From PALSA-894 sp963734185 (GTDB taxonomy: Bacteria; Pseudomonadota; Alphaproteobacteria; Rhizobiales; Xanthobacteraceae): 64,000 nt of DNA. Within the stretch, counting starts at the first letter, position 1. The number at the start of each line of letters is the position of its first letter. This document shows, one piece after another, positions 14,715 to 23,742 of this stretch. The translations under genes and the position numbers were made by a program. Under the pieces are notes generated by a model, which did not search any database, was not told where the DNA came from, and saw only the letters and a program-made list of their open reading frames with translations. The stretch covers positions 1,612,001 to 1,676,000 of the forward strand of contig CAVTGA010000002.1 of the NCBI GenBank assembly GCA_963734185.1, read 5' to 3'.

Positions 14715-15649
14715 GCCTTGCGCTCGGCCACAAAGCGCGCGCCGGCGCGCAGCACGGCGGCGGCGTCGCCGAACGGCGCCAGCACGGCTTCGGCTTCCGC
14801 AACCAGCTGCTTGAGCCGCACCCGGGCAGCGGCCGGCCCGAGCACGCCGACCAGCGTGGCCTTGCCGGCGCTCGCATCCTTGCCGGCCGCCTTGCCGAGG
14901 GTCGCCGTGTCGCCCTCGAGGTCGAGCAGATCGTCGGCGATCTGGAACGCACGCCCGAGCACGGAGCCGTACTGGTCGAGCGCGCGGCGCTGGTCGGCCG
15001 TCGCCTCACCGAGGATCGCGCCGGCCACGCAGCCGTAGCGGATGAGCGCGCCGGTCTTCATGGCCTGCAGGGTCGCGACTTCGCTCTCGGTGAATTCGTG
15101 CCGGCGCGCCGCGAAGCGGCCTTCGGCGGCAAGATCGAGCATCTGTCCGCCGGCCATGCCGCCGAGACCGGAGGCGGAGGCGAGCGCCGCGATCAGCGCG
15201 ACGCGCACGGCGGCGTCCGGATGGGTTTCGGCTCGCGCCAGGATGTCGAACGCAAGCGTCAGCAGGCCGTCGCCGGCGAGGATGGCGGTCGCGTCGTCAT
15301 AAGCCTTGTGCACAGTCGGGCGTCCGCGCCGCAGATCATCGTTGTCCATGGCCGGCAGGTCGTCATGGACCAGCGAATAGCAGTGCACGCATTCGAGCGC
15401 GGCACCCGCCATGAGCGCACGCGCACGGGGTACGTCGAACAATGCGGCGGTCGCGACCACGAGGAACGGCCGCAGCCGCTTTCCTCCGCCGAGCGCGCCG
15501 TGCCGCATGGCGGCGATGAGCCGCGGCGGACGGCTGATCTCGCCGGCTGCCGGCGCATCCGCCAGCAGCCGGTCCATCAGCGCTTCGGTGTCGGATGCGA
15601 CGGCATCGAGTTGCGCGCGGAACAGGGCGTCGGCGTTCGCGTTCGTCAT
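14711..15649 (-). CDS. Short-chain polyprenyl (farnesyl/geranylgeranyl) diphosphate synthase
   Basis: A trans-prenyltransferase that joins IPP to allylic diphosphates. The first Asp-rich motif is DDLPAMDNDD (96-105) and the second is ADDLLDLEGD (about 238-246). GGGKRLRP (54-61) is also conserved. The ATG at 15649 gives 312 residues with a normal N-terminus; the frame extends 25 codons further without homology. Product length is not certain: the motif order suits an IspA-type farnesyl synthase. It depends on precursors from the MEP pathway (ispG in this window) and is divergent from mtgA, which works in the lipid II pathway that uses its product. Confidence 0.88.
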   Translation of the reverse strand: MTNANADALFRAQLDAVASDTEALMDRLLADAPAAGEISRPPRLIAAMRHGALGGGKRLRPFLVVATAALFDVPRARALMAGAALECVHCYSLVHDDLPAMDNDDLRRGRPTVHKAYDDATAILAGDGLLTLAFDILARAETHPDAAVRVALIAALASASGLGGMAGGQMLDLAAEGRFAARRHEFTESEVATLQAMKTGALIRYGCVAGAILGEATADQRRALDQYGSVLGRAFQIADDLLDLEGDTATLGKAAGKDASAGKATLVGVLGPAAARVRLKQLVAEAEAVLAPFGDAAAVLRAGARFVAERKA

Positions 15650-15778
15650 CGGGGCAGGATCGGACTCGAATACCGCATGGGAAATGGGTCCTCCGGCATG
15701 CCCGACCGGCCGGGGCGCCGTCAAGCGTCAAGGGCGTTGGGCCTCACAGCTGCGGCGAGACATGGTTTACTCGCAAGC

Positions 15779-16474
15779 GTGACGGCCACCCGCAGCCTGC
15801 CGATCCGTGTCCTGCGCGCCGCCGCGCTTGTCGCGGCGGTGCTGCTGCTGCTGCCTTATGCGTTGACCCCGCTTTATCTTGGCATTCGCCCGGTCTCGAC
15901 CCTGATGCTGTGGCGCTGGATCAGCGGCGCGCCGGCGGAGCGCGTCTGGATGCCGCTCTCGGCCATGGCGCCGGCCCTGCCGCGCTCGGTGCTCGCGGCC
16001 GAGGATGCCCGCTTCTGCATCCATCGCGGGGTCGATTTCCGCGAGCTGCGCGAAGCGATCGAGGACGCCGAAGCCTTGAGCGACATGCGCGGCGGTTCGA
16101 CCATTACCCAGCAGGTGGCGAAGAACCTGTTCCTGTGGGGCGGCCGCAGCGTCGTGCGCAAGGCGCTCGAGTTCCCGCTCGCGCTGTGGATCGATCTCGT
16201 GCTGCCGAAGCGGCGCACCCTCGAGATCTATCTCAATATCGCCGAGTGGGGGCCGAATGGTGAATTCGGCGCCGAGGCCGGTGCGCGCCGGGCGTTCAAC
16301 AAGTCGGCGCGCGACCTGGGCGCGCGCGAAGCGGCGCTGATGGCAGCGGTGCTGCCAAATCCGGTCCGGCGCAGCGCGGGCCGTCCAGGCCCGGGCGTCC
16401 AGCGGCTCGCCGGCATCTACCAGGGACGCGCCCGCGTCGCGGGCGAGATCGATGCCTGCGTGCGGCAGCGCTAG
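15779..16474 (+). CDS. mtgA: Monofunctional biosynthetic peptidoglycan transglycosylase
   Basis: Polymerises lipid II glycan strands at the periplasmic face of the inner membrane. An N-terminal membrane anchor spans about residues 10-30. The GT51 motifs follow: LAAEDARFCIHRGVDF with catalytic Glu75, GGSTITQQVAKNLFL at about 104-118, and KRRTLEIYLNIAEWGP. The start is taken as GTG 15779, giving 232 residues with the anchor placed normally; the nearby ATG is out of frame. The reading frame is open far upstream only because it is antisense to the polyprenyl synthase. Confidence 0.9.
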   Translation: MTATRSLPIRVLRAAALVAAVLLLLPYALTPLYLGIRPVSTLMLWRWISGAPAERVWMPLSAMAPALPRSVLAAEDARFCIHRGVDFRELREAIEDAEALSDMRGGSTITQQVAKNLFLWGGRSVVRKALEFPLALWIDLVLPKRRTLEIYLNIAEWGPNGEFGAEAGARRAFNKSARDLGAREAALMAAVLPNPVRRSAGRPGPGVQRLAGIYQGRARVAGEIDACVRQR

Positions 16475-16538
16475 CACCTTGCGTCACATCGCAAAGCTGC
16501 GCATGGTGCGGTCGGGATCAAGCAAACGCGAGGCCGCT

Positions 16539-16835
16539 ATGTCCGCAGACGGCACCTGGAACATCACGATGGACACCCCGATGGGGTCGCAGCCGGCGAC
16601 GCTGACGCTTGCAACTTCCGGCAGCACGCTCACCGGGACGCAGGCCGCCATGGGCGGCTCCCGCGACATCTACGAGGGGACCGCGAGCGGCAACGATCTT
16701 GCCTGGAAGGTCGACATCACGCAGCCGATGCCGATGACCCTCGAATTCACCGGCACGGTCGACGGCAGCAAGATTTCCGGCCAGATGAAGGCCGGGGCGT
16801 TCGGCAGTTGGCCGTTTTCCGGCGACCGGGCGTAA
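16539..16835 (+). CDS. Conserved small protein of unknown function (98 aa)
   Basis: The sequence is a run of beta-type repeats: ADGTWNITMDTPMGSQPATL, GSTLTGTQAAMGGS, WKVDITQPMPMTLEFTGTVD and SKISGQMKAGAFGSWPF. Alternating Gly/Thr/Ser strands suggest a small beta barrel. I recognise this type from related alphaproteobacteria but not a function. No signal peptide or membrane segment. ATG 16539 begins at the conserved part. It lies between mtgA and rpmF on the same strand. Confidence 0.72.
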   Translation: MSADGTWNITMDTPMGSQPATLTLATSGSTLTGTQAAMGGSRDIYEGTASGNDLAWKVDITQPMPMTLEFTGTVDGSKISGQMKAGAFGSWPFSGDRA

Positions 16836-16956
16836 GGAGAGCGCCGGCCGGCTCATGGTGCTGGCGCCGGCCGGATCGATCCTCTATAAGCCCGCCTTTC
16901 CTTGACGCTTCCGATGTCCGGCCGCCTCGTGCGCGGGCGTCCATGAGGAGACCGAT

Positions 16957-17142
16957 ATGGCTGTTCCGAAACGAAAAACCTCGCCGTCCAGGCGCGGCAT
17001 GCGCCGCTCGGCTGACGCGCTGAAGCGGCCGACCTACATCGAGGACAAGGACTCGGGCGAGCTGCGCCGGCCGCACCACATCGACCTCAAGACCGGCATG
17101 TACAAGGGCCGGCAGGTCCTCAAGCCGAGGTCGGAGACCTGA
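16957..17142 (+). CDS. rpmF: 50S ribosomal protein L32
   Basis: 61 residues beginning MAVPKRKTSPSRRGMRRSAD, the standard alphaproteobacterial L32 N-terminus, then ELRRPHHIDLKTGMYKGRQV. The zinc-type cysteines of some L32 proteins are absent, as is usual in this class. GAGGAGAC precedes the ATG. plsX/fabH, which often follow rpmF in other bacteria, are not adjacent here. Confidence 0.97.
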   Translation: MAVPKRKTSPSRRGMRRSADALKRPTYIEDKDSGELRRPHHIDLKTGMYKGRQVLKPRSET

Positions 17143-17246
17143 TTGGCCCGCGACGCCGTCCACGGGACCGGCCCCGCGGTCTGGAGCGTACTGCGACGGG
17201 CCGCTAGACTGAGCGTCATGCACCAGGCGTGAGGAGGTCGCCCCCC

Positions 17247-17660
17247 GTGTTCATGTTCGGATTCCCGCTGCTCATCATCCCGGTCGCGCTCTACAACCTG
17301 ATCGCGTTCCTGTGGAACGTCGCGCCGACGGATTGGAACGCCAGGATCTACTCGTTCCAAATGGTCTCGGGCGTCGAGTGGACCATGACGCTCAGCGACG
17401 TGATCGTCATCCTCGCCCTGCTGATGCTGTTCTTCGAGATCATCAAGGCGACGCGCACGACGACCAAGTCGATCGTCGACCACATGCTCTCCACGGTGCT
17501 GTTCATCGCCGTGCTGATCGAGTTCCTGCTGGTCAGCAGGGCCGCAACCTCGACTTTCGTCATCCTGATGGTGATCTGCCTGGTCGACGTGATCGGCGGC
17601 TACACGGTCTCGATCCGCAGCGCGCAGCGCGCCTATTCGGTCGAGAAGGTCGAGCCCTGA
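17247..17660 (+). CDS. Four-helix membrane protein of unknown function
   Basis: About 137 residues with four hydrophobic helices: FPLLIIPVALYNLIAFLW, VIVILALLMLFFEIIKAT, MLSTVLFIAVLIEFLLVS and FVILMVICLVDVIGGYTV. GTG 17247 is chosen because GAGGAGG ends nine bases before it; ATG 17253 is the alternative. The short loops suggest an integral inner-membrane protein. I do not recognise a family. It is followed after 20 bases by the gamma-glutamyltransferase and is probably in one transcript with it. Confidence 0.72.
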   Translation: MFMFGFPLLIIPVALYNLIAFLWNVAPTDWNARIYSFQMVSGVEWTMTLSDVIVILALLMLFFEIIKATRTTTKSIVDHMLSTVLFIAVLIEFLLVSRAATSTFVILMVICLVDVIGGYTVSIRSAQRAYSVEKVEP

Positions 17661-17680
17661 GCACCGTTCGCCTCCGCCCC

Positions 17681-19267
17681 ATGAGCCGCGACTTCCATCT
17701 GCCCGGCCGTTCGCCCGTCTACGCGCAGCAGGGCATGGCGGCGACGTCGCATCCGCTCGCCACGATGACCGCGATCGACACGCTCAAGGCCGGCGGCAGC
17801 GCGGCCGACGCGGCCGTCGCCGCCGCGGCGGCGTTGTGCGTGGTCGAGCCCGCCATGACCGGGATCGGCGGCGACTGTTTCTGCCTGGTCGCGCGGCCGG
17901 GCAAGCCCGTATGGGGCTACAACGGTTCGGGCCGCGCGGCGGCCGCGGTCAGTACCGAGAAGCTGCTGGCGCAGGGGATGAGCCGGAAGATCCCCGCGAC
18001 CTCGCCCCATGCCGTCACGGTGCCGGGCGCGATCGAAGCGTGGGAGGCCATCCTCAAGGCGCACGGCAAGTTCGGCCTCGATCGCGCCTTGCAGCATGCG
18101 ATCGGCTATGCCGAGGGTGGTTTTGTGGTTGCGCCGCGTGTCGGCGCCGATTGGGCCGAGCAGGTCGCAAAGCTCAAACCCCATGCGGGCGCCGCCAAAT
18201 ATTATCTCCCGCGCGGAGATGCGCCGGAGACCGGAAGCATCGTCCGGCTGTCCGCGCTCGCCGCGACCCTCAAGGCGATCGCTTCCGGCGGCGCAAAGGC
18301 GTTTTACGAGGGCCCGATCGCCGCCGATATCGCGGCGACCGTTCAGGCCGCGGGCGGATTGCTGGGGACGGAAGATCTCGCACGGCATCGCGGCGATGCC
18401 GTCACGTCCATCAGCACCAACTATCGCGGTCTCGATATCGTCGAACTGCCGCCGAACGGGCAGGGAATGATCGCACTTGTTCTCCTGAACATCATCGAGC
18501 AGTTCGATTTCACGAATCTCGATCCGAACGGACCGGACCGCCTGCATCTCATGCTTGAGGCTGCGCGCCTCGCGTTTGACATTCGCGAGACGCATCTCGC
18601 CGACCCGGCTCATATGCGCGAGCCTGTTGCCGACCTGCTCGACAAGAGCTTTGCGAAAAAGCTCTCCGCGTTGGTCGATCCCGGGAAGCGCGTGCCGTTG
18701 CCGAAGGCGCCTGCACCGCGCAGCGACACGGTCTATCTCACTGTCGTGGACCGCGATCGGATGGCCGTTTCGTTCATCAACTCGCTCTACAGCCCGTTCG
18801 GCACCGGCATCTGCACCGAAAAGACCGGCATCATGCTGCACAATCGCGGCTCGGGTTTCGTGGTCGAGCCCGGTCATCCGAACACGATCGCGCCCGGCAA
18901 GCGCCCGATGCATACCATCATTCCGGCGCTCGCACTGCGCAACGGCCGCTGTGAGATGTCGTTCGGTGTCATGGGCGCGGACTATCAGCCGATGGGTCAC
19001 GCGCATCTGGTCAGCAACATGGTCGACTACGGCATGGACGTGCAGGCCGCGATCGACGCACCGCGCATGTTCTACGAGGGCGAGATCACGCACGTCGAGC
19101 GCGGCGTGCCGGCCGCGACCGTCGCGGAGCTCAAGCGCCGCGGCCACGACGTCGCGCTGCGGCCGAGCCCGCTCGGCGGCGGGCAGACCGTCCGCATCGA
19201 CTGGGAGCGCGGCGTGCTGATCGGCGGCTCCGACCCGCGCAAGGACGGCTGCGCCATCGGGTACTGA
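17681..19267 (+). CDS. Gamma-glutamyltransferase family protein
   Basis: An N-terminal nucleophile hydrolase that transfers or hydrolyses gamma-glutamyl groups. Motifs: GGSAADAAVAAAAALCVVEP at 38-57 and GIGGDCFCLV at 61-70. The catalytic Thr350 in SDTVYLTVVDRD would become the new N-terminus after self-cleavage. NRGSGFVVEPGHPN and RPMHTIIPALAL are in the small subunit. 528 residues. No clear signal peptide is seen, so the protein may be cytoplasmic, as for several FpoGH-like members in proteobacteria. Substrate (glutathione, cephalosporin-like or other) not determinable. Confidence 0.9.
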   Translation: MSRDFHLPGRSPVYAQQGMAATSHPLATMTAIDTLKAGGSAADAAVAAAAALCVVEPAMTGIGGDCFCLVARPGKPVWGYNGSGRAAAAVSTEKLLAQGMSRKIPATSPHAVTVPGAIEAWEAILKAHGKFGLDRALQHAIGYAEGGFVVAPRVGADWAEQVAKLKPHAGAAKYYLPRGDAPETGSIVRLSALAATLKAIASGGAKAFYEGPIAADIAATVQAAGGLLGTEDLARHRGDAVTSISTNYRGLDIVELPPNGQGMIALVLLNIIEQFDFTNLDPNGPDRLHLMLEAARLAFDIRETHLADPAHMREPVADLLDKSFAKKLSALVDPGKRVPLPKAPAPRSDTVYLTVVDRDRMAVSFINSLYSPFGTGICTEKTGIMLHNRGSGFVVEPGHPNTIAPGKRPMHTIIPALALRNGRCEMSFGVMGADYQPMGHAHLVSNMVDYGMDVQAAIDAPRMFYEGEITHVERGVPAATVAELKRRGHDVALRPSPLGGGQTVRIDWERGVLIGGSDPRKDGCAIGY

Positions 19268-19269
19268 AC

Positions 19270-19593
19270 TCAGGTGGACCGCGCCACAATGCCGCCGATG
19301 TCCGCCGGCGCTCGCTTTATGGTCTCCCCATAGATCGCGATCGCTTCGGCCGGCTCGGCGCGCCGGCGCACCCGCGTCTGCGGCGCCTGCTGCCTGGTGG
19401 CGATGAGCTGGGCGAGGAACGCAGCGTTCGGCCGGCGCGAGAGCCTCGTGCGTTCGCTCGCCGCGGCGCCTTCGATCCGCGCGAGCGCCCGGCCGGGCTG
19501 CGCGGCGGCCGGTTCGGCCGCGCCGATCGCTGCGTCGGACCGCCTGCGGGCCGCCGCCCCGGTGCCTGCGCCAATCCTACCGATCGCCTGCAA
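19270..19593 (-). CDS. Small conserved hypothetical protein, possibly degraded
   Basis: 107 residues from a TTG start. The C-terminal half, AFLAQLIATRQQAPQTR then RRRAEPAEAIAIYGE, matches a short motif I have seen in uncharacterised proteins of related Rhizobiales. The N-terminal half is Ala/Arg/Gly-rich low complexity. An ATG-initiated start with a plausible N-terminus exists nearby (19627) but in another frame that stops after 14 codons, so a frameshift is possible. Convergent with the gamma-glutamyltransferase. Function unknown. Confidence 0.45.
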   Translation of the reverse strand: MQAIGRIGAGTGAAARRRSDAAIGAAEPAAAQPGRALARIEGAAASERTRLSRRPNAAFLAQLIATRQQAPQTRVRRRAEPAEAIAIYGETIKRAPADIGGIVARST

Positions 19594-19807
19594 AGCCTGC
19601 CCCTGTGCCGAAACGGGACATGGCTCCCGTTCTCAGCTGACAGGTCGCAAGCGGCGTGCCGCATGTTTGGTGAGCGAATTCCTCCGCGGATGCGGACGTT
19701 TTCAATTGAGCTTTGTCGAAATGTTTAGGGATGCGCCGCTAGTTTCGCCGCCTCACTCAGCCGGCTTTGCCTGCGCCCTTCTTGGCCTTCTCAGTTCAGG
19801 ACGATCT

Positions 19808-21562
19808 GTGACCAGCACCGCGCGCATTCCCTGTGAAGTTCCTATGGCATCCGTGGGTGCGGCGGCAGCGTTGGTGAACCCGGAGCGCGTGCTGTCCTCG
19901 GTCGGCCTCGTCGCCTACGACTGGCGCCTCGATACCGACACGCTGACGTGGGGCGCGAATGCCGGCGAGGTGTTGGGCATCGCGGACGCCGCGACGATCG
20001 CGACCGGCCGCGGCTATGCCGCTTATCTCGACCCGCGCAACGCGACGACGCGCTACGACGCCGTGATGGTGCCCGGCATCCGCGACGACGGCGCCGGCGT
20101 CCCCTACCAGGCCGAATACTGCCTGACGACCGGGCCCGATTGCACGACCCGGCTGTGGATCGAAGATACCGGCCGCTGGTTCGCCGGCGCCAACTCGAGG
20201 CCGGTGCACGCCCATGGCGTGGTGCGCGTCGTCAATGCGCGCCACGAGCAGGAGGAGCGGCTCGCCTATCTGTCGCAGTTCGACGGCCTTACCGGCGAGA
20301 TGAACCGCCGCGCGCTCAATGAGAATCTGACCCGCGCGCTGGAGGACGCGATCCGCTACCGCGCCTCGTGCGGCTTCCTGCTGATCGCGATCGACAATCT
20401 CGCCCGCATCAACGAAGCATTCGGCTTCGCGATCGCCGACGAGGTGATCGCGGCGGTCGGCCGGCGCATTCGCAGCCGCATGCGCGGCGCCGACATGCTC
20501 GGGCGCCACTCCGGCAACAAATTCGGCGTCGTGCTGCGGAATTGCACGCCGGATGACATGACCGCCGCGGCCGAACGCTTCATCGCCGCCGTGCGCGACG
20601 ATGTGGTGCAGACCGCGGCAGGCGTGGTGGCGGCAACGGTGACGATCGGCGGCGTCGCGGCCCCGCGCCATGCCGGCACGGTCGAGGACATGCTGGCGCG
20701 CTCCCAGGAGGCGCTCGACGCCGCCAAGGCCAAGCGGCGCGGCTCATACCTGGCGTATCGGCCGAACGTCGAGCGCGAGGTGATGCGCAAGGAAAACGTC
20801 AAGGCCGCCGACGAACTGATCGCTGCGCTCAACGAACGCCGCATCCTGCTCGCCTTCGAGCCGGTGGTGGCGACCGCGACCCGCGCCGTCGCGTTCCACG
20901 AATGCCTGATGCGCATCGGCCGCGCCGACGGCACGATCGCCGCGGCCGGCGCGGTCATCCCGGTCGCCGAACGTCTCGGGCTGGTAGGCCTGATCGACCA
21001 GCGCATCGCCGAGCTGGTGGTGGCCGAGCTCGCCGCATCGCCCGGCCTCCATGCGAGCTTCAACCTGTCGCCGGCTTCGATCGCCAATCCGGAGTGGTGG
21101 TCGGCGTTCGAGGCGCAGCTGCGCGTCCATCCCGGCGCGGCCGAGCGCGTGATCGTCGAGATCACCGAAAGCATGGCGATCCAGGATCTCGGCGAGACCA
21201 TCGGCTTCCTCAATCGCCTGCGCGATCTCGGCTGCCGCATCGCGATCGACGATTTCGGCGCCGGCTTCACGTCGTTGCGCAACCTGCGCAAGCTCGGCGC
21301 CGACATGCTCAAGATCGACGGCGCGTTCGTGCAGAATCTCGCGCGCTCGGACGACGACCGCGCCTTCGTGCGCACGATGATCGACCTCGCCCGCTCGCTC
21401 AAGCTCGCGACCGTCGCCGAGTGGGTGCAAGACGAGGAGTCGGTCGCGATGCTCGCGGCGTGGGGCTGCGACTACCTGCAAGGCCATCTGGTCGGCCGCG
21501 CCACCTTGCGGCGGCCGTGGGCGCCGGTCGCGCCGGCGCCCGAGGCGGCGCGACAGCCTTGA
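19808..21562 (+). CDS. PAS-GGDEF(degenerate)-EAL protein, probable c-di-GMP phosphodiesterase
   Basis: Three parts are visible from GTG 19808 (ATG 19844 is possible). An N-terminal PAS-like sensor has VAYDWRLDTDTLTWGANAGE. A GGDEF-fold domain has its signature changed to SGNKF in LGRHSGNKFGVVL, so cyclase activity should be lost. The EAL domain reads ECLMR in place of EALLR but keeps the key glutamate, and also NLSPASI, VEITES, IDDFGAGFTSL, LKIDGAFV and CDYLQG, so c-di-GMP hydrolysis remains possible. No membrane helix is evident, hence cytoplasmic. No partner genes nearby. Confidence 0.85.
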   Translation: MTSTARIPCEVPMASVGAAAALVNPERVLSSVGLVAYDWRLDTDTLTWGANAGEVLGIADAATIATGRGYAAYLDPRNATTRYDAVMVPGIRDDGAGVPYQAEYCLTTGPDCTTRLWIEDTGRWFAGANSRPVHAHGVVRVVNARHEQEERLAYLSQFDGLTGEMNRRALNENLTRALEDAIRYRASCGFLLIAIDNLARINEAFGFAIADEVIAAVGRRIRSRMRGADMLGRHSGNKFGVVLRNCTPDDMTAAAERFIAAVRDDVVQTAAGVVAATVTIGGVAAPRHAGTVEDMLARSQEALDAAKAKRRGSYLAYRPNVEREVMRKENVKAADELIAALNERRILLAFEPVVATATRAVAFHECLMRIGRADGTIAAAGAVIPVAERLGLVGLIDQRIAELVVAELAASPGLHASFNLSPASIANPEWWSAFEAQLRVHPGAAERVIVEITESMAIQDLGETIGFLNRLRDLGCRIAIDDFGAGFTSLRNLRKLGADMLKIDGAFVQNLARSDDDRAFVRTMIDLARSLKLATVAEWVQDEESVAMLAAWGCDYLQGHLVGRATLRRPWAPVAPAPEAARQP

Positions 21563-21604
21563 TCCGGGACTGACAGCCGCTTCGGAGACGCAAAGCGCGA
21601 CAGG

Positions 21605-22195
21605 TCAGCTCTTCTCGCCTTCCGAGAGCCGCTCGATCTTCTTCTGCATCTCGGACAGCTGACGCTTGAGGTCGTCGAGCTCGGTGCCCGCCGGCGCCGC
21701 GGCCTCGGTGCGGTTGGCCTGCTCTTCGCGCCGGGCGAACGGCATGAACATCGTGAACGCCTTGCTGAACATGTCCATGTTGCGGCGCACCTGCTCGTCG
21801 AGCGGGCCGAACGCGCCGACGCCGAAGGTCTGGGACATCTGATCGCGGAACTTCTGCTGCTCGCGCGTCAGCGAGTCGATCGAGCTTTCGAGAAAGCGCG
21901 GCACCACCATCTGCATGGCGTCGCCGTAGAAGCGGATCAACTGGCGCAGGAAGTTGATCGGAAGCAGGTTCTGCCCGCCCTCCTTGTTCTCCTGCTCGAA
22001 GATGATCTGGGTCAGCACCGAGCGGGTGATGTCGTCGCCGGTCTTGGCGTCGTACACGACGAAATCCTCGCCTTTCTTCACCATGGAGGCGAGGTCCTCG
22101 AGCGTCACGTAGGTGCTGGTGCCGGTATTGTAGAGCCGGCGGTTGGCGTATTTCTTGATGGTGACCGGCTCTTCGGTTTTGGCCATGGTGCTCAT
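21605..22195 (-). CDS. phaR: Polyhydroxyalkanoate synthesis repressor PhaR
   Basis: A DNA- and PHB-binding regulator that represses phasin and PHA genes until polymer is present. The conserved N-terminal domain reads TIKKYANRRLYNTGTSTYVT, then LEDLASMVKKGEDFVVYDAK and DITRSVLTQIIFEQE, up to about residue 70. A central part binds the granule (LRQLIRFYGDAMQ). The C-terminus is a coiled coil (LKRQLSEMQKKIERL). 196 residues. It is divergent from phaA across 296 bp of non-coding DNA, which contains GCAG-N10-CTGC (22315-22332) as one possible binding site. Confidence 0.95.
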   Translation of the reverse strand: MSTMAKTEEPVTIKKYANRRLYNTGTSTYVTLEDLASMVKKGEDFVVYDAKTGDDITRSVLTQIIFEQENKEGGQNLLPINFLRQLIRFYGDAMQMVVPRFLESSIDSLTREQQKFRDQMSQTFGVGAFGPLDEQVRRNMDMFSKAFTMFMPFARREEQANRTEAAAPAGTELDDLKRQLSEMQKKIERLSEGEKS

Positions 22196-22491
22196 TGCTC
22201 GGTGCCGCGTTGGACCAGGATGGAACAGTGGCGCCCGCGCCGGTCGCCGCCTTTTTGCGCGGTAACTCGTGCCAGCATAAGCACTTTTGGGTGAGGTGGG
22301 CTACCGTTTTGTGCAGGGCGGCATATCTGCCGAAAAAGCCCTGCCGTGCCGCAGGCTCGCTCATGGTGCCCCGCAACAGGGGCATGCTTTGGTAGGTCTT
22401 ATTGACAGTCCCGAAGTGGGCTATCAAGGATGGCCGCGAACCGAGTGGCGGACGAGCTTCCCAAACCGCAGGGATCACAGGAGATTTTCAC
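22196..22491. promoter_or_regulatory. phaR-phaA divergent control region
   Basis: 296 bp without a gene between two divergent start codons, where both promoters must lie. GCAG and CTGC half-sites 10 bp apart occur near 22315-22332, and a TTGACA box lies at about 22404-22409 but with a poor -10 partner. No operator is assigned with confidence. Confidence 0.4.
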
Positions 22492-23667
22492 ATGGCTGAC
22501 GACATCGTCATCGTCGGGGCGGCGCGTACGCCGGTCGGCGCTTTCAACGGGGCATTCGGCAATCTGCCGGCACATGAGCTGGGCAAGGCGGCGATCACCG
22601 AAGCGCTCAAGCGCGCCGGCGTCGAGGGGGCGCGGGTCTCCGAGGTCATCCTGGGTCAGATCCTGACGGCGGGGCAGGGCCAGAACCCGGCCCGGCAGGC
22701 CTCGATCGGCGCCGGCATTCCGGTCGAGAGCCCGGCCTGGGGCGTCAACCAGCTGTGCGGATCGGGCCTGCGCGCGGTCGCGCTCGGCTATCAGGCGATT
22801 CTCAACGGGGATTCGGAGATCGTGGTCGCGGGGGGGCAGGAATCCATGAGCATGGCGCCGCACTGCCAGCATCTGCGCAATGGCGTGAAAATGGGCAGCG
22901 TCGAATTCATCGACACCATGATCAAGGACGGGCTGTGGGACGCCTTCAATGGCTATCACATGGGCACGACCGCCGAGAACGTGGCCACGAAATATCAGAT
23001 CACGCGTCAACAGCAGGACGAGTTCGCGACCGCCTCGCAGAACAAGGCAGAAGCGGCGCAGAAAGCCGGCCGGTTCAAGGACGAGATCGTCGCCGTCACC
23101 ATCAAGGGCCGCAAAGGCGACGTGGTGGTCGACACCGACGAGTATCCGAAAGCCGGCGTCACGGTCGACTCGATCGCCAAGCTGCGCCCGGCGTTCAGCA
23201 AAGACGGCACCGTGACCGCCGCCAACGCCTCCGGCATCAATGACGGCGCCGCCGCGGTGGTGCTGATGAGCGCGGCACAGGCCGCCAAGGAAGGCAAGAC
23301 ACCGCTCGCCCGCATCGTGTCGTGGGCGCATGCCGGCGTCGATCCCGCCATCATGGGCACCGGGCCAATCCCCTCCTCGCGCGCCGCGCTCAAGAAAGCC
23401 GGCTGGAACATCGGCGACCTCGACTTGGTCGAGGCCAACGAGGCGTTCGCGGCGCAGGCCTGCGCGGTCAACAAGGACCTCGGCTGGGACACCGCAAAGG
23501 TCAACGTCAACGGCGGTGCGATCGCCATCGGCCACCCGATCGGCGCGTCGGGCGCGCGCGTGCTCGTGACGCTCTTGCATGAGATGCAGAAGCGCAATTC
23601 CAAGAAAGGCCTCGCCACGCTGTGTATCGGCGGCGGCATGGGCATCGCGATGTGCGTGGAGCGCTGA
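22492..23667 (+). CDS. phaA: Acetyl-CoA acetyltransferase (beta-ketothiolase, PhaA)
   Basis: Condenses two acetyl-CoA to acetoacetyl-CoA, the first step to poly-3-hydroxybutyrate. Catalytic residues match the biosynthetic thiolase: Cys89 in NQLCGSGLRAV, His348 in IGHPIGASG and Cys378 in LCIGGGMG. 391 residues, the usual length. A GGAG site lies about 10 bases before ATG 22492. It is followed by phaB at 75 bases and faces phaR. No PHA synthase (phaC) is in the window. Confidence 0.96.
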   Translation: MADDIVIVGAARTPVGAFNGAFGNLPAHELGKAAITEALKRAGVEGARVSEVILGQILTAGQGQNPARQASIGAGIPVESPAWGVNQLCGSGLRAVALGYQAILNGDSEIVVAGGQESMSMAPHCQHLRNGVKMGSVEFIDTMIKDGLWDAFNGYHMGTTAENVATKYQITRQQQDEFATASQNKAEAAQKAGRFKDEIVAVTIKGRKGDVVVDTDEYPKAGVTVDSIAKLRPAFSKDGTVTAANASGINDGAAAVVLMSAAQAAKEGKTPLARIVSWAHAGVDPAIMGTGPIPSSRAALKKAGWNIGDLDLVEANEAFAAQACAVNKDLGWDTAKVNVNGGAIAIGHPIGASGARVLVTLLHEMQKRNSKKGLATLCIGGGMGIAMCVER

Positions 23668-23742
23668 GGCAAGCATCGGATGAACCGACACCGTCCTTCG
23701 GACGGCTATGCCGGACCATGACGACGACAGGGAGGTTGCGTT

